NCBI GenBank assembly: GCA_027307325.1
Contig: DAHUXE010000068.1
Coordinates: 1-37,764 of the forward strand
Length of the DNA stretch: 37,764 nucleotides
From: Gammaproteobacteria bacterium
GTDB taxonomy: Bacteria > Pseudomonadota > Gammaproteobacteria > Steroidobacterales > Steroidobacteraceae
Direction of reading: 5' to 3'
This document shows, in pieces, positions 25,087 through 33,700 of the stretch (within the stretch, counting starts at the first letter, position 1; each line of letters begins with the position of its first letter). A program made the position numbers and the translations under genes. Below the pieces are notes generated by a model. The model was not told the origin of the DNA and ran no database searches. It saw only the letters and a program-made list of their open reading frames with translations.

Positions 25087-25608
25087 ATGAGCGCTTACCG
25101 GACGGCCGCCCACTTCGGCAGCAGGGCCGTCGCCCTGATCGGCATCCTGCCCGGCGCGATCGTCGCTGCGGCGTATCTGCTGGTCCTCACACGGCAGCTT
25201 CACAGACACTGGGACACCAGAACCGCTGTGGTGCTCGGCATGGCCTCGTGGGGCGTGCTCGGAGTCGTGGTGCTGTGGCATGAGTACGTGCGTCTGTCGC
25301 GGGCTCGGGTTGCCGCAGAGCGCATGCCCGTGAGTCCCCGGGTCGTACTCTTCGCGTGGGCACTCTTGCTGGCCGCCTTCGCCGCCTGGAAAGCCGACGC
25401 GCATCCCTGGGCAGCGTCGTTCCTCGCTCTGGTAGCGCTGTACTCTTTTGGCCGCGCCTTCGGACTGCTGAGGTACAGCGCGCGCCCGCCGCGTGCGCCA
25501 GGCCGCGCCAGTGTCGTGCGCGCCCCGCCTCACACTCGAGCGCGAGGCGGCCAGCGGTCCCGGGCACGCAGCTCGCCGGCGCCGTCCGGCCGGCGCGCTT
25601 CCAACTGA
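25087..25608 (+). CDS. Hypothetical four-helix membrane protein
   Basis: The 173-residue protein has four predicted helices (about residues 13-34, 46-66, 84-101 and 107-124) and an Arg/Pro/Ala-rich C-terminal tail of about 45 residues that should face the cytoplasm. AAGAGGG at 25072-25078 is eight bases before ATG 25087, which favours it over ATG 25081; the frame stays open back into the tRNA but that part is not coding. I do not recognise the family. The low-complexity tail may be partly an artefact of high GC, although no earlier stop exists. Confidence 0.6.
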   Translation: MSAYRTAAHFGSRAVALIGILPGAIVAAAYLLVLTRQLHRHWDTRTAVVLGMASWGVLGVVVLWHEYVRLSRARVAAERMPVSPRVVLFAWALLLAAFAAWKADAHPWAASFLALVALYSFGRAFGLLRYSARPPRAPGRASVVRAPPHTRARGGQRSRARSSPAPSGRRASN

Positions 25609-25657
25609 CCGGTCAGACCGCTCGACGGGGATGGCGGCCGCCTCTATGGTAGCCGGA

Positions 25658-26275
25658 ATGATTTCCGTGCCGCACATGGCCGGGCTCGATCTCGTCCTCG
25701 CGGTCGCCATGGGCGTGGGTCTTGCGGCCGCGGTGGGCTTTCGCGTGTTCCTGCCTATGCTGGTGCTGAGCATCGGCGCGTACGCCGGACATCTCACGCT
25801 CTCGAGCGGTCTCGCCTGGCTCGGCACGCCTGCGGCACTCGCGATGCTGAGCGTGGCGACGGCGCTGGAGATCCTCGCCTACTACATCCCGGGCGTGGAC
25901 AATGTTCTCGACGTGTTCGCTGCGCCCGCGGCGCTCATCGCCGGTGCGCTGGTGTCGGCTGCGGTCATGACGGACCTGCCGCCGATGGTCAGGTGGACCA
26001 CCGCAGTCATCGCCGGCGGAGGCGCCGCCGGGGCAATCCACGGTCTGACCTCGCTGCTGCGCGTGAAGACCACGGTCATGACCGCCGGATTCGGCAATCA
26101 CGCGATAGCCAGCGGCGAGCTCGCCGGCGCGCTCATCGTCTCGCTGCTGGCGCTCGCTGCGCCGCTCGCCGCGGTCGCACTCGTGGCAGGGTTCTGCTGG
26201 CTCGCCGTGCGGCTGCTGCGGCGCATGCTCCGCAAGGAGCGCTCCCCGGCCTCCTCCTCAGCGGAGAGTTCCTGA
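25658..26275 (+). CDS. DUF4126 family membrane protein
   Basis: About 205 residues with several hydrophobic helices. The opening M-G-V-G-L-A-A-A-V-G-F-R-V-F-L-P, then I-P-G-V-D-N-V-L-D and the glycine-rich G-G-G-A-A-G-A-I-H-G, match the DUF4126 family, whose function is unknown. Starts at 25631, 25646, 25658 and 25676 are all in frame. 25658 is chosen because the family homology begins shortly after it, but no ribosome binding site settles the matter. An AT-rich inverted repeat follows 32 bases after the stop. Confidence 0.8.
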   Translation: MISVPHMAGLDLVLAVAMGVGLAAAVGFRVFLPMLVLSIGAYAGHLTLSSGLAWLGTPAALAMLSVATALEILAYYIPGVDNVLDVFAAPAALIAGALVSAAVMTDLPPMVRWTTAVIAGGGAAGAIHGLTSLLRVKTTVMTAGFGNHAIASGELAGALIVSLLALAAPLAAVALVAGFCWLAVRLLRRMLRKERSPASSSAESS

Positions 26276-26306
26276 GCACGTCCGGGAAATCTGTCCGGGC
26301 GCGCAA

Positions 26307-26350
26307 GAATGTTCATTCGGCAATAGTTAGGTAAGTAGTTAACTATTGCC
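26307..26350. repeat. Two abutting inverted repeats in an AT-rich island
   Basis: GAATG-TT-CATTC (26307-26318) is followed at once by a perfect 11-base inverted repeat, GGCAATAGTTA (26319-26329) and TAACTATTGCC (26340-26350), with a 10-base spacer. TAGTTA also occurs as a direct repeat at 26324 and 26336. Neither strand has a T-run after the hairpin, so it does not look like an intrinsic terminator. In the 132-base gap before the unknown gene at 26408 it most resembles an operator. Confidence 0.6.
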
Positions 26351-26407
26351 CAGAGGACCTGCGATCGACCCCGCCTTCGGGCGCGGGCAGCGAGGTAAGC
26401 TATAGCT

Positions 26408-26866
26408 ATGGCCAAAGACATCGAGCAGGAGCTCGACGCCATCTTCTCCCACCACAACGCCCGCGTGGCGCAGGCTCGCGGGGAGTCGGCCGGGAAAGCT
26501 GCCGCCGAAGGGGATTTCGCACAGGCGGCAGCCGTTTGCCTGACCGACGTGGTCGCGCCTGCCCTCGAACAGATGGCTCAGTCGCTGAAGGAGCGCGGAG
26601 TAGCGGCGAAGGTGCTCAGCGACGCAAACAGCACGCGCATCGACATCCCCGTCAGCAGACACGCGCGCCTCGGTCACGGCCATGGAGGCTATCCGTACCT
26701 GCGGGCGAGGCTGGATCGCCAGATCCGGCGGATCTGCTTCGAGCGAAACACCTCCGACGGCCGTGGCGGCAGCGCGCTGGGCGATTACGCCGTGGCGGAA
26801 GTCAGTGCCGAATCGGTAAAGGCCATGGTGATGGATCTGGTGCGGGCGCTGTACGGGCCTCCCTGA
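26408..26866 (+). CDS. Hypothetical cytoplasmic protein
   Basis: The 152-residue protein has no signal peptide or membrane helix. The N-terminal third is helical and Ala/Glu-rich; the middle holds L-S-D-A-N-S-T-R-I-D-I-P-V-S and H-A-R-L-G-H-G-H-G-G-Y-P-Y-L; the C-terminal third contains R-R-I-C-F-E-R-N-T-S-D-G-R-G-G. I do not recognise the family. ATG 26408 has GAGG at 26392-26395, twelve bases upstream, a long spacing. TATAGC just before the ATG could be a -10 box. It is convergent with the cytochrome b561 gene, 15 bases away. Confidence 0.65.
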   Translation: MAKDIEQELDAIFSHHNARVAQARGESAGKAAAEGDFAQAAAVCLTDVVAPALEQMAQSLKERGVAAKVLSDANSTRIDIPVSRHARLGHGHGGYPYLRARLDRQIRRICFERNTSDGRGGSALGDYAVAEVSAESVKAMVMDLVRALYGPP

Positions 26867-26881
26867 CCGCGTCCGCCCCCC

Positions 26882-27400
26882 TCACGGCCACATGCGCGAC
26901 AGCACGCCGTCGCGGCGGATGAATTGATGCCAGAGAGCCGCCAGCGCGTGCAGGCCCGCCACCGTGAACAGCGTGTAGGCCAGGTAGCCATGAACGTCCT
27001 CGGTCGGACCGAAGACCGCGCGGTTCTTCGGCACCCCGAAGTCCACCCTGAAGAGCCCGAAGTCGAACGACCGTCCGTGCCAGACGAAAGTCACGATCCC
27101 GAGTATCGGAATGACGAGGAGCAGCAGGTACATGAGCAGGTGCACGGGGCGCGCGAGCCGGCGCGAGAGCTCCCCGGCCTCGGGCGGCAGCGGCGGCGGC
27201 CGGTGCGTGCTGCGCCACCAGAACCGCGCCATGAGCAGCACCCACACGAGCAGCCCGACGAGCGCGTGAATGTTGATCCAGAAGCTCTGCGTGCCCTTCG
27301 GCCAGGAATCGTGCAGCAATCCCAGCACGCCGACGAGGATGACGAGTACTGCCATGATCCAGTGAAAGCGGATCGCACCCGGGTCGTATCGGTCACTCAC
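26882..27400 (-). CDS. Cytochrome b561 (CybB-like di-haem membrane protein)
   Basis: The 172-residue protein has four membrane helices and the histidines expected for two b-type haems: His13 (R-F-H-W), His45 (N-I-H-A-L-V-G), His137 (D-V-H-G-Y-L-A-Y) and His151 (G-L-H-A-L-A-A-L-W-H). By family it moves electrons between quinol and a periplasmic acceptor, sometimes dealing with superoxide. The GTG at 27400 overlaps the RND gene by eight bases and has GGAG six bases upstream inside that gene, so it is translated as the last cistron of the efflux operon. Such a partner is uncommon for an RND pump. Confidence 0.9.
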   Translation of the reverse strand: MSDRYDPGAIRFHWIMAVLVILVGVLGLLHDSWPKGTQSFWINIHALVGLLVWVLLMARFWWRSTHRPPPLPPEAGELSRRLARPVHLLMYLLLLVIPILGIVTFVWHGRSFDFGLFRVDFGVPKNRAVFGPTEDVHGYLAYTLFTVAGLHALAALWHQFIRRDGVLSRMWP

Positions 27401-30400
27401 GGCTGACTCCCCCCTCCGGCAACTGAACACGCACGTAGCGCCCGGCCAGCGCCGGCAGCACCACCAGATTCAACAGCGTCGACGATACCAGACCGCCGAG
27501 CACGGTCACCGCCATGGGTCCCTCGAGCTCCTGCCCCGGGCGGTTCATGCCGAGAGCGAGCGGCGCGAGCCCGAGAGCGGTGACGGCTGCGGTCATGAGG
27601 ATGGGGATCAGCCGCTCGTTGGCGCCGCGCAGCACCAGCTCGAAGCTCCACGCCGCGCCCTCGGCCTCGACCAGATGCTCGTAGTGCGAGAGCTGCAGGA
27701 TCGCGTTGCGGGCGCTCACGCCGAACACCGTCACCAGCCCCACCAGCGTCCCGAGGGAGATGCCGACGCCGGTCACCGCGATCGCCAGCACGCTGCCGAT
27801 CAGGCTGAAGGGTAGATTCGCCAGCACCAGGTAGCCGTTGGCGCGCCAATGGAAGGAGACGAACAGGATCACGAGGATCAGCGCCAGCGCCAGCGCCGAG
27901 TAGAGCGCGAGCTCGTTGCGGGTCTGGCGTTCCGCCGCCGCCGCGCCCGTGTACTCGAGAAAGACGCCCGGCGGAAGCACGACGTTCCTGGCGATGGCGC
28001 GCTGCGCCTCCTGCACCACGCCCTGCAGCGAGGCGCCGCTCACGTTGAACGTCACGCTGATGCGGCGCTGCCCGCCGTCGTGCTCGATGCTGTACCGGCC
28101 GTTGGTCACCTCGATGCGGGCAACCTGAGAAAGCGGCACCGGACCTGAGGGGCTCGCGATCATGAGCCGCGCAAGCGCATCGGGCCGGTGTCGCAACGCA
28201 TCCGGCAGCAGCACTTCCACATCGACGGTGCGGGTGCCGCGGAAAGTCTGACCGACGTCGGCGCCCGCGTAGGCGGTCTCGATGGTGTCGAGAACGTCCT
28301 GGACCTTGAGCCCGGTCGCCGCCAGCGCTTGCGGGATCAGTTGGATCGCAAGCACCGCAGTGCCGCTCTCGCGCCTGAGCTGCAGGTCCACGATACCCCT
28401 GATCCCCTGGAGCGCCGCGGCAACCTTCGCGCCGGTCGCATCGAGCAGGTCCAGATCGTCGCCGAACACCTTGATGGCGACCTGCGCGGTCTCGCCGCTC
28501 AGGCTCTCGCTGATGCGGTCGCCGAGAAACGTGACCACCTCGCTCTGGATGCCGGGATAGCGCTCGAGAATCTCTCGCAGCGCCTCCTGCACCCCCGCCC
28601 CGTCGACATGCGCATCGGGCTTGAGCTCGACGTGGAACTCGCTGCGGTGCGGGCCCCAGGTGTCCTCGCCGAGCTCGGCGCGCCCCACCTGCTGCTCGAT
28701 GGTCTTGACGTACGGAAGTGCCAGCACGTCAGCGCTGACGCGCGCGCCCAGGCTCAGCATCTCATCGAGCGAGGTCCCGGGGATCGAGCTCGAGACCTGC
28801 AGCACGATGTGGCCCTCGCGAAAGTCCGGCATGAACGTGCCGCCGAGGAATGGCAGCGCGCCCGCCGCGGCGACCACCAGCGCGACCAGCACGAGCGCCG
28901 TGAGCTTCAGGTGCGCGTCCACCTGCTGCACCGCGCGCCGCTGCCACACCTTGAGCGTCTGCAGCCAGCGCACCTCGGCCCGGGCTTCGTGACGGCGCAG
29001 CAGCAGGGCGCACAGCGCGGGGGTCGAGGTCATGGCCACGATGAGCGAGGCCACTACCGCGCAGATGAAGGCGAGCGCCAGCGGGCCGACGAAGCGTCCC
29101 TGGACGCTCGAGGTGAAGAGCTCCGGCAGGAACACCACCACCACCACCACCGTGGCGTAGATCACCGGCCCGCGCACCTCGAGCGAGGCCTCGCGCACGA
29201 TCTCGAGGCGCGGGCGCGGCGAGTCGCGGCGCGCGTTCTCGCGCAGCCGCCGCATGATGTTCTCGATACCGATGATCGCATCGTCGACCAGCACGCCGAG
29301 CGCCACGGCGAACCCGCCCATGGTCATGGTATTCAAGGTGAGACCCAGGCGATCGAGCACCGCGACCGCCGCGAGCAGCGACAGCGGGATGGCGCTGAAG
29401 GCGATCAGCGCGACGCGGATGTCGCGCATGAACAGGTACAGCACCGCGAGGATCAGCACCGCGGCGAGCGCCAGCGACTCCTCCAGGTTGCCGAGCGCCC
29501 GCTCGAGGAAGTTTGCGGGCCGGTGCAGGGCCGGATACACCGTGATCCCCTGCGCCCTGAGGGCCGGCTCGAGGTCCGCCAGCGCGCGCTCGAGCGCGAG
29601 CGTCACGCTCAGCGTGTTGGCGCCGTACTGGCTCGCGAGCGACAGCATCACGCCCGGCTTGCCCATGATGAGCGCGTCCCCGGAGCGCAGCGCCGGCGCG
29701 ACCTTCACTTCGGCGACATCGCGCAGCAGCAGCGGCGTGGCGCCGCGCACGGCGATCACGGCGGCACCGAGCGCCGCGACGTCGGGCTCGGGGGTCGGCG
29801 ACTGGATCAGCACGCGCTGTGCGGACGTGTCGATGAAGCCGGCGCCGCGCAGCGGCAACGCGGCGCGCGCCGCGTCCGCAACCTCGTTGAGGGTGATACC
29901 AAAGCTCGCGAGCTTAGCCATGTCCGGCAGGATGTGGATCTGCCGCACCTTCCCTCCGAACACGATGGCGTGCGCGACGCCCGGCACCGCCAGCAGCCGC
30001 GGCTTAATCACCCAGTCGGCCGTGTCGCGCAGCGTGTAGGCGTCGACTTTGTCCGACAGCAGGCCGATCTTGAGAAGGTCCATCGTGCTCGAGACGAGCG
30101 GCGACAGCTTCGGCGTACCGACGCCGGCGGGCAGGTGGCTGCCGAGCTCCGACAGTCGCTCCGAGATGCCCTGGCGTGCGACGTGCACGTCGATGCTGCC
30201 GGTGAAAGTGATGTTCACGACCGACAGCCCCGGAATGGATTCCGAGCGCAGCGTCGCGAGCCCCGAGGCGCCGTTCACGGCGTTCTCGATCGGTCTGGTG
30301 ACCAGCTCCTCGACCTGCTGCGGCGCGAAGCCGGGAGCCTCGGTCTGGATCTCGACCTGCGTGGGGACGAAGTCCGGAAACACGTCGAGCGGCGAGCGCG

Positions 30401-30494
30401 CGGCGCCCCACGCGCCGAGCGCCAGCGCCAGCACCGTGAGCGCGGTGACCGAGCCGTAATGTCGCACGCACAGTGCGACCAGGGCGCGCACCAT
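27393..30494 (-). CDS. RND efflux pump inner-membrane subunit, CusA/CzcA (heavy-metal) family
   Basis: The 1033-residue protein has the RND layout: helix 1, a large periplasmic domain, helices 2-7, a second periplasmic domain and helices 8-12. The start S-P-L-D-V-F-P-D-F-V-P-T-Q-V and D-V-H-V-A-R-Q-G-I-S-E-R-L are typical of the heavy-metal branch. Helix 4 reads A-L-G-V-L-V-D-D-A-I-I-G-I-E-N-I, followed by R-R-L-R-E-N, a variant seen in CusA/CzcA relatives of undetermined specificity. A run of six valines (GTG codons) at about 29133-29151 lies in a helix. Proton-driven export is inferred from family; the substrate is unknown. It starts two bases after the adaptor stop. Confidence 0.94.
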   Translation of the reverse strand: MVRALVALCVRHYGSVTALTVLALALGAWGAARSPLDVFPDFVPTQVEIQTEAPGFAPQQVEELVTRPIENAVNGASGLATLRSESIPGLSVVNITFTGSIDVHVARQGISERLSELGSHLPAGVGTPKLSPLVSSTMDLLKIGLLSDKVDAYTLRDTADWVIKPRLLAVPGVAHAIVFGGKVRQIHILPDMAKLASFGITLNEVADAARAALPLRGAGFIDTSAQRVLIQSPTPEPDVAALGAAVIAVRGATPLLLRDVAEVKVAPALRSGDALIMGKPGVMLSLASQYGANTLSVTLALERALADLEPALRAQGITVYPALHRPANFLERALGNLEESLALAAVLILAVLYLFMRDIRVALIAFSAIPLSLLAAVAVLDRLGLTLNTMTMGGFAVALGVLVDDAIIGIENIMRRLRENARRDSPRPRLEIVREASLEVRGPVIYATVVVVVVFLPELFTSSVQGRFVGPLALAFICAVVASLIVAMTSTPALCALLLRRHEARAEVRWLQTLKVWQRRAVQQVDAHLKLTALVLVALVVAAAGALPFLGGTFMPDFREGHIVLQVSSSIPGTSLDEMLSLGARVSADVLALPYVKTIEQQVGRAELGEDTWGPHRSEFHVELKPDAHVDGAGVQEALREILERYPGIQSEVVTFLGDRISESLSGETAQVAIKVFGDDLDLLDATGAKVAAALQGIRGIVDLQLRRESGTAVLAIQLIPQALAATGLKVQDVLDTIETAYAGADVGQTFRGTRTVDVEVLLPDALRHRPDALARLMIASPSGPVPLSQVARIEVTNGRYSIEHDGGQRRISVTFNVSGASLQGVVQEAQRAIARNVVLPPGVFLEYTGAAAAERQTRNELALYSALALALILVILFVSFHWRANGYLVLANLPFSLIGSVLAIAVTGVGISLGTLVGLVTVFGVSARNAILQLSHYEHLVEAEGAAWSFELVLRGANERLIPILMTAAVTALGLAPLALGMNRPGQELEGPMAVTVLGGLVSSTLLNLVVLPALAGRYVRVQLPEGGVSRE

Positions 30495-30496
30495 GA

Positions 30497-31492
30497 CTAG
30501 TCAGCCGAGTCAGCCGCGGTGCCGGGATTCAACTCGTGCGCGAGCAGCTCCCCTGCCGAGCGCGTGACGATCTGCGCACCGGGAGCGATGCCGGACCTCA
30601 CGAAGTAACCGTCGTCGGTCGGCATGCTGACGTCGATCTCGGTGCGAACGAACGACCCGGGCTTGACTTCCAGGTAGCACCAGTACCTGCCGCCGCTGAT
30701 GACCACCGCCGGGAACGGCACAATGACGCCCGCCTCGGCGGCGCCCACGGGCGCGTGCGCCAGCAGCCGCTCGCCTTCGCTCGCGTCGCCGCCCTTCAGC
30801 AGCGCGAACAAGCTCCGGCCGGGGATATTCGGGTCCGCCGGAGCGGGCCACACCGACACGGATTCGAAGCCACCCGCGATTGCAGCCGCGCTCAGGTGCA
30901 AGAAGCGCAGCTTCGCGGGCGTCGCCGCGCCGAGGGCTCCCAGCGGGAAGGTGACGCGCGCCAGCTTGGTCTCGCCACCGGCAAGCGCCGACAGCACCGC
31001 ACTCTGGTAATCGTCCTTCCACGGTGCATTGCGCCCGTAGCTCGCGGACAGGCGCCGCTCAGCCAACACCAGCGCCGCGTGGTCGACGGCCGCCTGCCGC
31101 TCGGCCGCCTCCTGCGATTCCACCGGCATTGCGCCCGGGGTTCCCGCGAGGCTGCGGCCGCGCGCGAGCGCCGCACGGCTCGCCCGTTCGACCGCCGCCG
31201 CGCTCGTGAGCTCGGCGACCGCCTGGGCAATCGCCTCCCGCGGGATGACCAGCGCGTAGCCGGTGCTCTCGGGCGCGTGCTCCGTCGGCGCGGCGCGCGC
31301 GGTCACGATGCCCGCCTTACGGATCTCCTCGGGCTTGAGAGTCAGGCCTTCCAACTCCGGCGTGCTCTTGTGCCCGGCGGCCGCCGGCGCCGCAGCCTCC
31401 TCGGAGGGTCCCTGCCGGCAGGCGGCGAGCGACAGCAGCGCCGCGCACCAGGCCGCCGCGCACCCGGCCCGCCGCTGACTAGGACGCCGCAT
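30497..31492 (-). CDS. RND efflux periplasmic adaptor lipoprotein, reduced form
   Basis: The 331-residue protein begins with a lipobox (L-A-A-C, Cys25) and by position and C-terminal similarity is the membrane-fusion component of the pump. The end, M-P-T-D-D-G-Y-F-V-R-S-G-I-A-P-G-A-Q-I-V, matches the membrane-proximal domain of adaptors. Between residues about 75 and 150 there is a short helical hairpin, but I cannot see the usual biotinyl-lipoyl half-motifs around it, and the protein is some 50-80 residues shorter than CusB-type adaptors. ATG 31492 overlaps the outer-membrane gene by 14 bases, which implies coupled translation. Function as an adaptor is inferred. Confidence 0.82.
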   Translation of the reverse strand: MRRPSQRRAGCAAAWCAALLSLAACRQGPSEEAAAPAAAGHKSTPELEGLTLKPEEIRKAGIVTARAAPTEHAPESTGYALVIPREAIAQAVAELTSAAAVERASRAALARGRSLAGTPGAMPVESQEAAERQAAVDHAALVLAERRLSASYGRNAPWKDDYQSAVLSALAGGETKLARVTFPLGALGAATPAKLRFLHLSAAAIAGGFESVSVWPAPADPNIPGRSLFALLKGGDASEGERLLAHAPVGAAEAGVIVPFPAVVISGGRYWCYLEVKPGSFVRTEIDVSMPTDDGYFVRSGIAPGAQIVTRSAGELLAHELNPGTAADSAD

Positions 31493-32954
31493 GCTGCTCG
31501 CCGGGTCCGTGAGCGGCGGGCGCCGTTGCGGGCGGCAACTGCCAGCCGCCGCCGAGCGCCTTGCAGAGTGCCACCAGCGCCTCGAGGCGCGCGAGACGAT
31601 ATTGAACGAACTGGTCCCGCGCGCCGTAGAGGACACGCTGCGCCTCGAGCAGCGTGAGCAGATCTCCCGCCCCGTGCTCGTAGCGCAAGCGCGCGCCCTC
31701 GAAGGCGCGCTCGCTCGCCTCGAGGCTGCCCTGCTGGAAAGCGCGGGTGGCGTCGAGCCGCTGCAGGGCATCGAGCGATTTCTCCACGTCGACCAGCGCG
31801 GCGAGGATTGCCGCACGGTAGGCGGCGAGGAGCTCGCGCTCGCGCGCCGCGGCCTCATCGCGCTCGGCCCGTAGCCGCCCGTGATCGAAGATGGGCTGCG
31901 TCAGGTTCGCGGCAAGCGCCAGTGACGGGCCGGTGCCGCCGATCGTGAGGATGGTCGCCGGCAGCGCCGGATTCTGCACTCCCGCGGCGGCCGTGAGCGC
32001 GAGGCTGGGAAAGAGCGCCGCGCGCGCCGCCGTGAGGTCGGCGCTCGCCGCGCGCAGGTTCGTTTCGGCCGCCGCTACGTCGGGCCGGCGCGCCAGCAGC
32101 TGCGCGGGCAGGCCGGCCGAAACCTTCGGCTCACTCAGCGAGTCGAGCGAGCTGCCGCGGACCTGGAAGTCTTCCGGAACGCGCCCGAGCAGCAGCGCGA
32201 GCGCCGCGCGCGACTCGACCTCCTGCTGCTCGAGGTCGGCTGCGGCGATCTCCGCCCGCTCGAGCGCCGCCCTCTGCAAGGCAGCGTCCGTGGGACTTGC
32301 GAGGCCGGCGCCGAAGCGCGCCTCGACGGCCGCGAGAAGCTTCTGCGCCGCGTCCCGGTTGAGGCGCGCGAGCGCCGCACGCTCGCGCAGTGCCAGCACC
32401 TGAAAGTACTGGTCGGCGACTCCTCCGAGAATGGTCAGCTCTACGGTGGCGCGCTCGGCGCGCGAAGCGCCCGCCTTGAGCTGCGCCGCGTGCGCGGTCG
32501 CGCGGTTCCTGCCCCAGAAATCCACCTCATAGCTCGCCGACAGCATCGCGAGCCAGTCGAGCTCGTGGCCCGTGCCCTGGGCGGAGTGCCCGGCAAGATA
32601 AGTGCCGCCGGCATCGCCGCTGACGCCCGGCAGAATCGCCGCCCCCGCCTGCCGCGCCCGCGCGTCGGCCTGCGCGATGCGCTCGCCGGCCTCTGCCAGG
32701 TCCGTGTTGTGGCTCACCGCGAAGTCCACCAGCGTGTCGAGCTCCTCGCTGCCGAAACCCCGGTACCAGTCCTCACCCGGCCAGGAGGCACTCGCTCCGG
32801 CGGCGTGCTCGAATGCGCCCGGCGGTGGCGGCAGCAGCAACGGCGGCGGTCTCTGCGCGACGCAGCTCGAGGCGAGGAAGCCCGCAAGCCAGGCCGCCGC
32901 GCGCCACCTGACGCACGGCACGGCCACGGCTGCGCACCGAATACTCCCGGGCAT
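31479..32954 (-). CDS. NodT-family outer-membrane efflux lipoprotein (TolC-like)
   Basis: The 491-residue protein has a signal peptide with a lipobox-like L-A-S-S-C (Cys31) and two outer-membrane-efflux repeats. D-F-W-G-R-N-R-A-T near residue 140, A-R-R-P-D-V-A-A-A-E near 285 and P-I-F-D-H-G-R-L near 350 are family signatures. It should form the trimeric exit duct of the pump. ATG 32954 is chosen because AGGA lies seven bases upstream; ATG 32960 and 32984 are in frame but less well placed. It is the first gene of the efflux operon and is divergent from the response regulator gene, 80 bases away. Confidence 0.93.
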   Translation of the reverse strand: MPGSIRCAAVAVPCVRWRAAAWLAGFLASSCVAQRPPPLLLPPPPGAFEHAAGASASWPGEDWYRGFGSEELDTLVDFAVSHNTDLAEAGERIAQADARARQAGAAILPGVSGDAGGTYLAGHSAQGTGHELDWLAMLSASYEVDFWGRNRATAHAAQLKAGASRAERATVELTILGGVADQYFQVLALRERAALARLNRDAAQKLLAAVEARFGAGLASPTDAALQRAALERAEIAAADLEQQEVESRAALALLLGRVPEDFQVRGSSLDSLSEPKVSAGLPAQLLARRPDVAAAETNLRAASADLTAARAALFPSLALTAAAGVQNPALPATILTIGGTGPSLALAANLTQPIFDHGRLRAERDEAAARERELLAAYRAAILAALVDVEKSLDALQRLDATRAFQQGSLEASERAFEGARLRYEHGAGDLLTLLEAQRVLYGARDQFVQYRLARLEALVALCKALGGGWQLPPATAPAAHGPGEQHAAS

Positions 32955-33021
32955 ACCCATTTCCTGCGCTCGAGTCACACGCATGCTGCCTCACGAAGCT
33001 TTGGTTTGGCTCAAAGGGCGC

Positions 33022-33027
33022 TAAGAT
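33022..33027 (+). promoter_or_regulatory. -10 box TAAGAT of the response regulator gene
   Basis: TAAGAT ends seven bases before GTG 33035, so a leaderless or nearly leaderless mRNA is predicted. TTTGGT at 33000-33005 is 16 bases upstream and could be a weak -35. A small inverted repeat, CTTTG at 32999-33003 and CAAAG at 33012-33016, overlaps this region and might bind a regulator. Confidence 0.45.
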
Positions 33028-33034
33028 TCGTGCC

Positions 33035-33700
33035 GTGAAGCTCCTGCTGGTCGAGGATTCGGCACGGCTGTCCGCGGCGCTGGTCGCCGGCTTCCGTGGC
33101 GAGGGGTTTGCGGTCGACCATGCGGCGGACGGCCGGGCGGCCCTGCGGCACCTCGAGGTGCACGAGTACGACCTGCTGATCCTCGACCTGATGCTGCCGC
33201 AGGTGTCGGGGCTCGAGGTACTGCGCGCTCTGCGCGCTGCGCAGACACCTGTGCGGGTGCTCGTGCTGTCGGCCCGCGACCAGATCGAGGACCGCGTCAC
33301 GGCGTTGAATCTCGGCGCCGACGACTACCTGCTCAAGCCCTTCGATTTCGCCGAGCTCAAGGCACGCGTGCTGGCGCTGCTGCGCCGCCGCTACGGGGAG
33401 CTCTCGGGCCGGCTTACGTGCGGCGATCTGACCCTCGATACCAACGCGCGCGTGGCCGCCACGCGCGGCGCACCGCTGCCCCTCACGCCGAAGGAATACG
33501 CCCTGCTCGAGACGCTGCTGCGCCACCGCGGCCGCAGCTTCACACGCGCCGCCCTGTTCGAGCGGCTCTACGACGGGCTGAGCGATGCGTCCGACCGGGT
33601 GATCGAAGTGGTGGTGAGTACGCTGCGCACCAAGCTCGATCGGGCCGGACTTCCCACCCTCATCGAGACACGCCGGGGCTTTGGCTACCGTGTTCCGTGA
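33035..33700 (+). CDS. OmpR/PhoB-family response regulator
   Basis: The 221-residue protein has a receiver domain (1-115) with acidic residues Glu7/Asp8, phosphoacceptor Asp51 (L-L-I-L-D-L-M-L-P), Ser79 and Lys101 (L-K-P-F), and a winged-helix DNA-binding domain (125-221) with L-T-P-K-E-Y-A-L-L-E and R-G-F-G-Y-R-V. It starts at a GTG and its stop overlaps the kinase gene. Being divergent from the efflux operon, with a shared 80-base region, it most likely controls that operon; this is inference from arrangement. Confidence 0.95.
   Translation: MKLLLVEDSARLSAALVAGFRGEGFAVDHAADGRAALRHLEVHEYDLLILDLMLPQVSGLEVLRALRAAQTPVRVLVLSARDQIEDRVTALNLGADDYLLKPFDFAELKARVLALLRRRYGELSGRLTCGDLTLDTNARVAATRGAPLPLTPKEYALLETLLRHRGRSFTRAALFERLYDGLSDASDRVIEVVVSTLRTKLDRAGLPTLIETRRGFGYRVP

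Noticed and set aside
29132-29151. (ACC)6 trinucleotide repeat as a phase-variation tract
   Set aside because: It encodes six valines in a membrane helix of the pump, where hydrophobic runs are normal; a triplet repeat would not change frame.
28188-30500. A 770-codon open frame on the plus strand opposite the RND pump gene
   Set aside because: It is a mirror of the GC-rich codons of the pump gene; its product is low-complexity Arg/His/Asp/Glu-rich and resembles no protein family.
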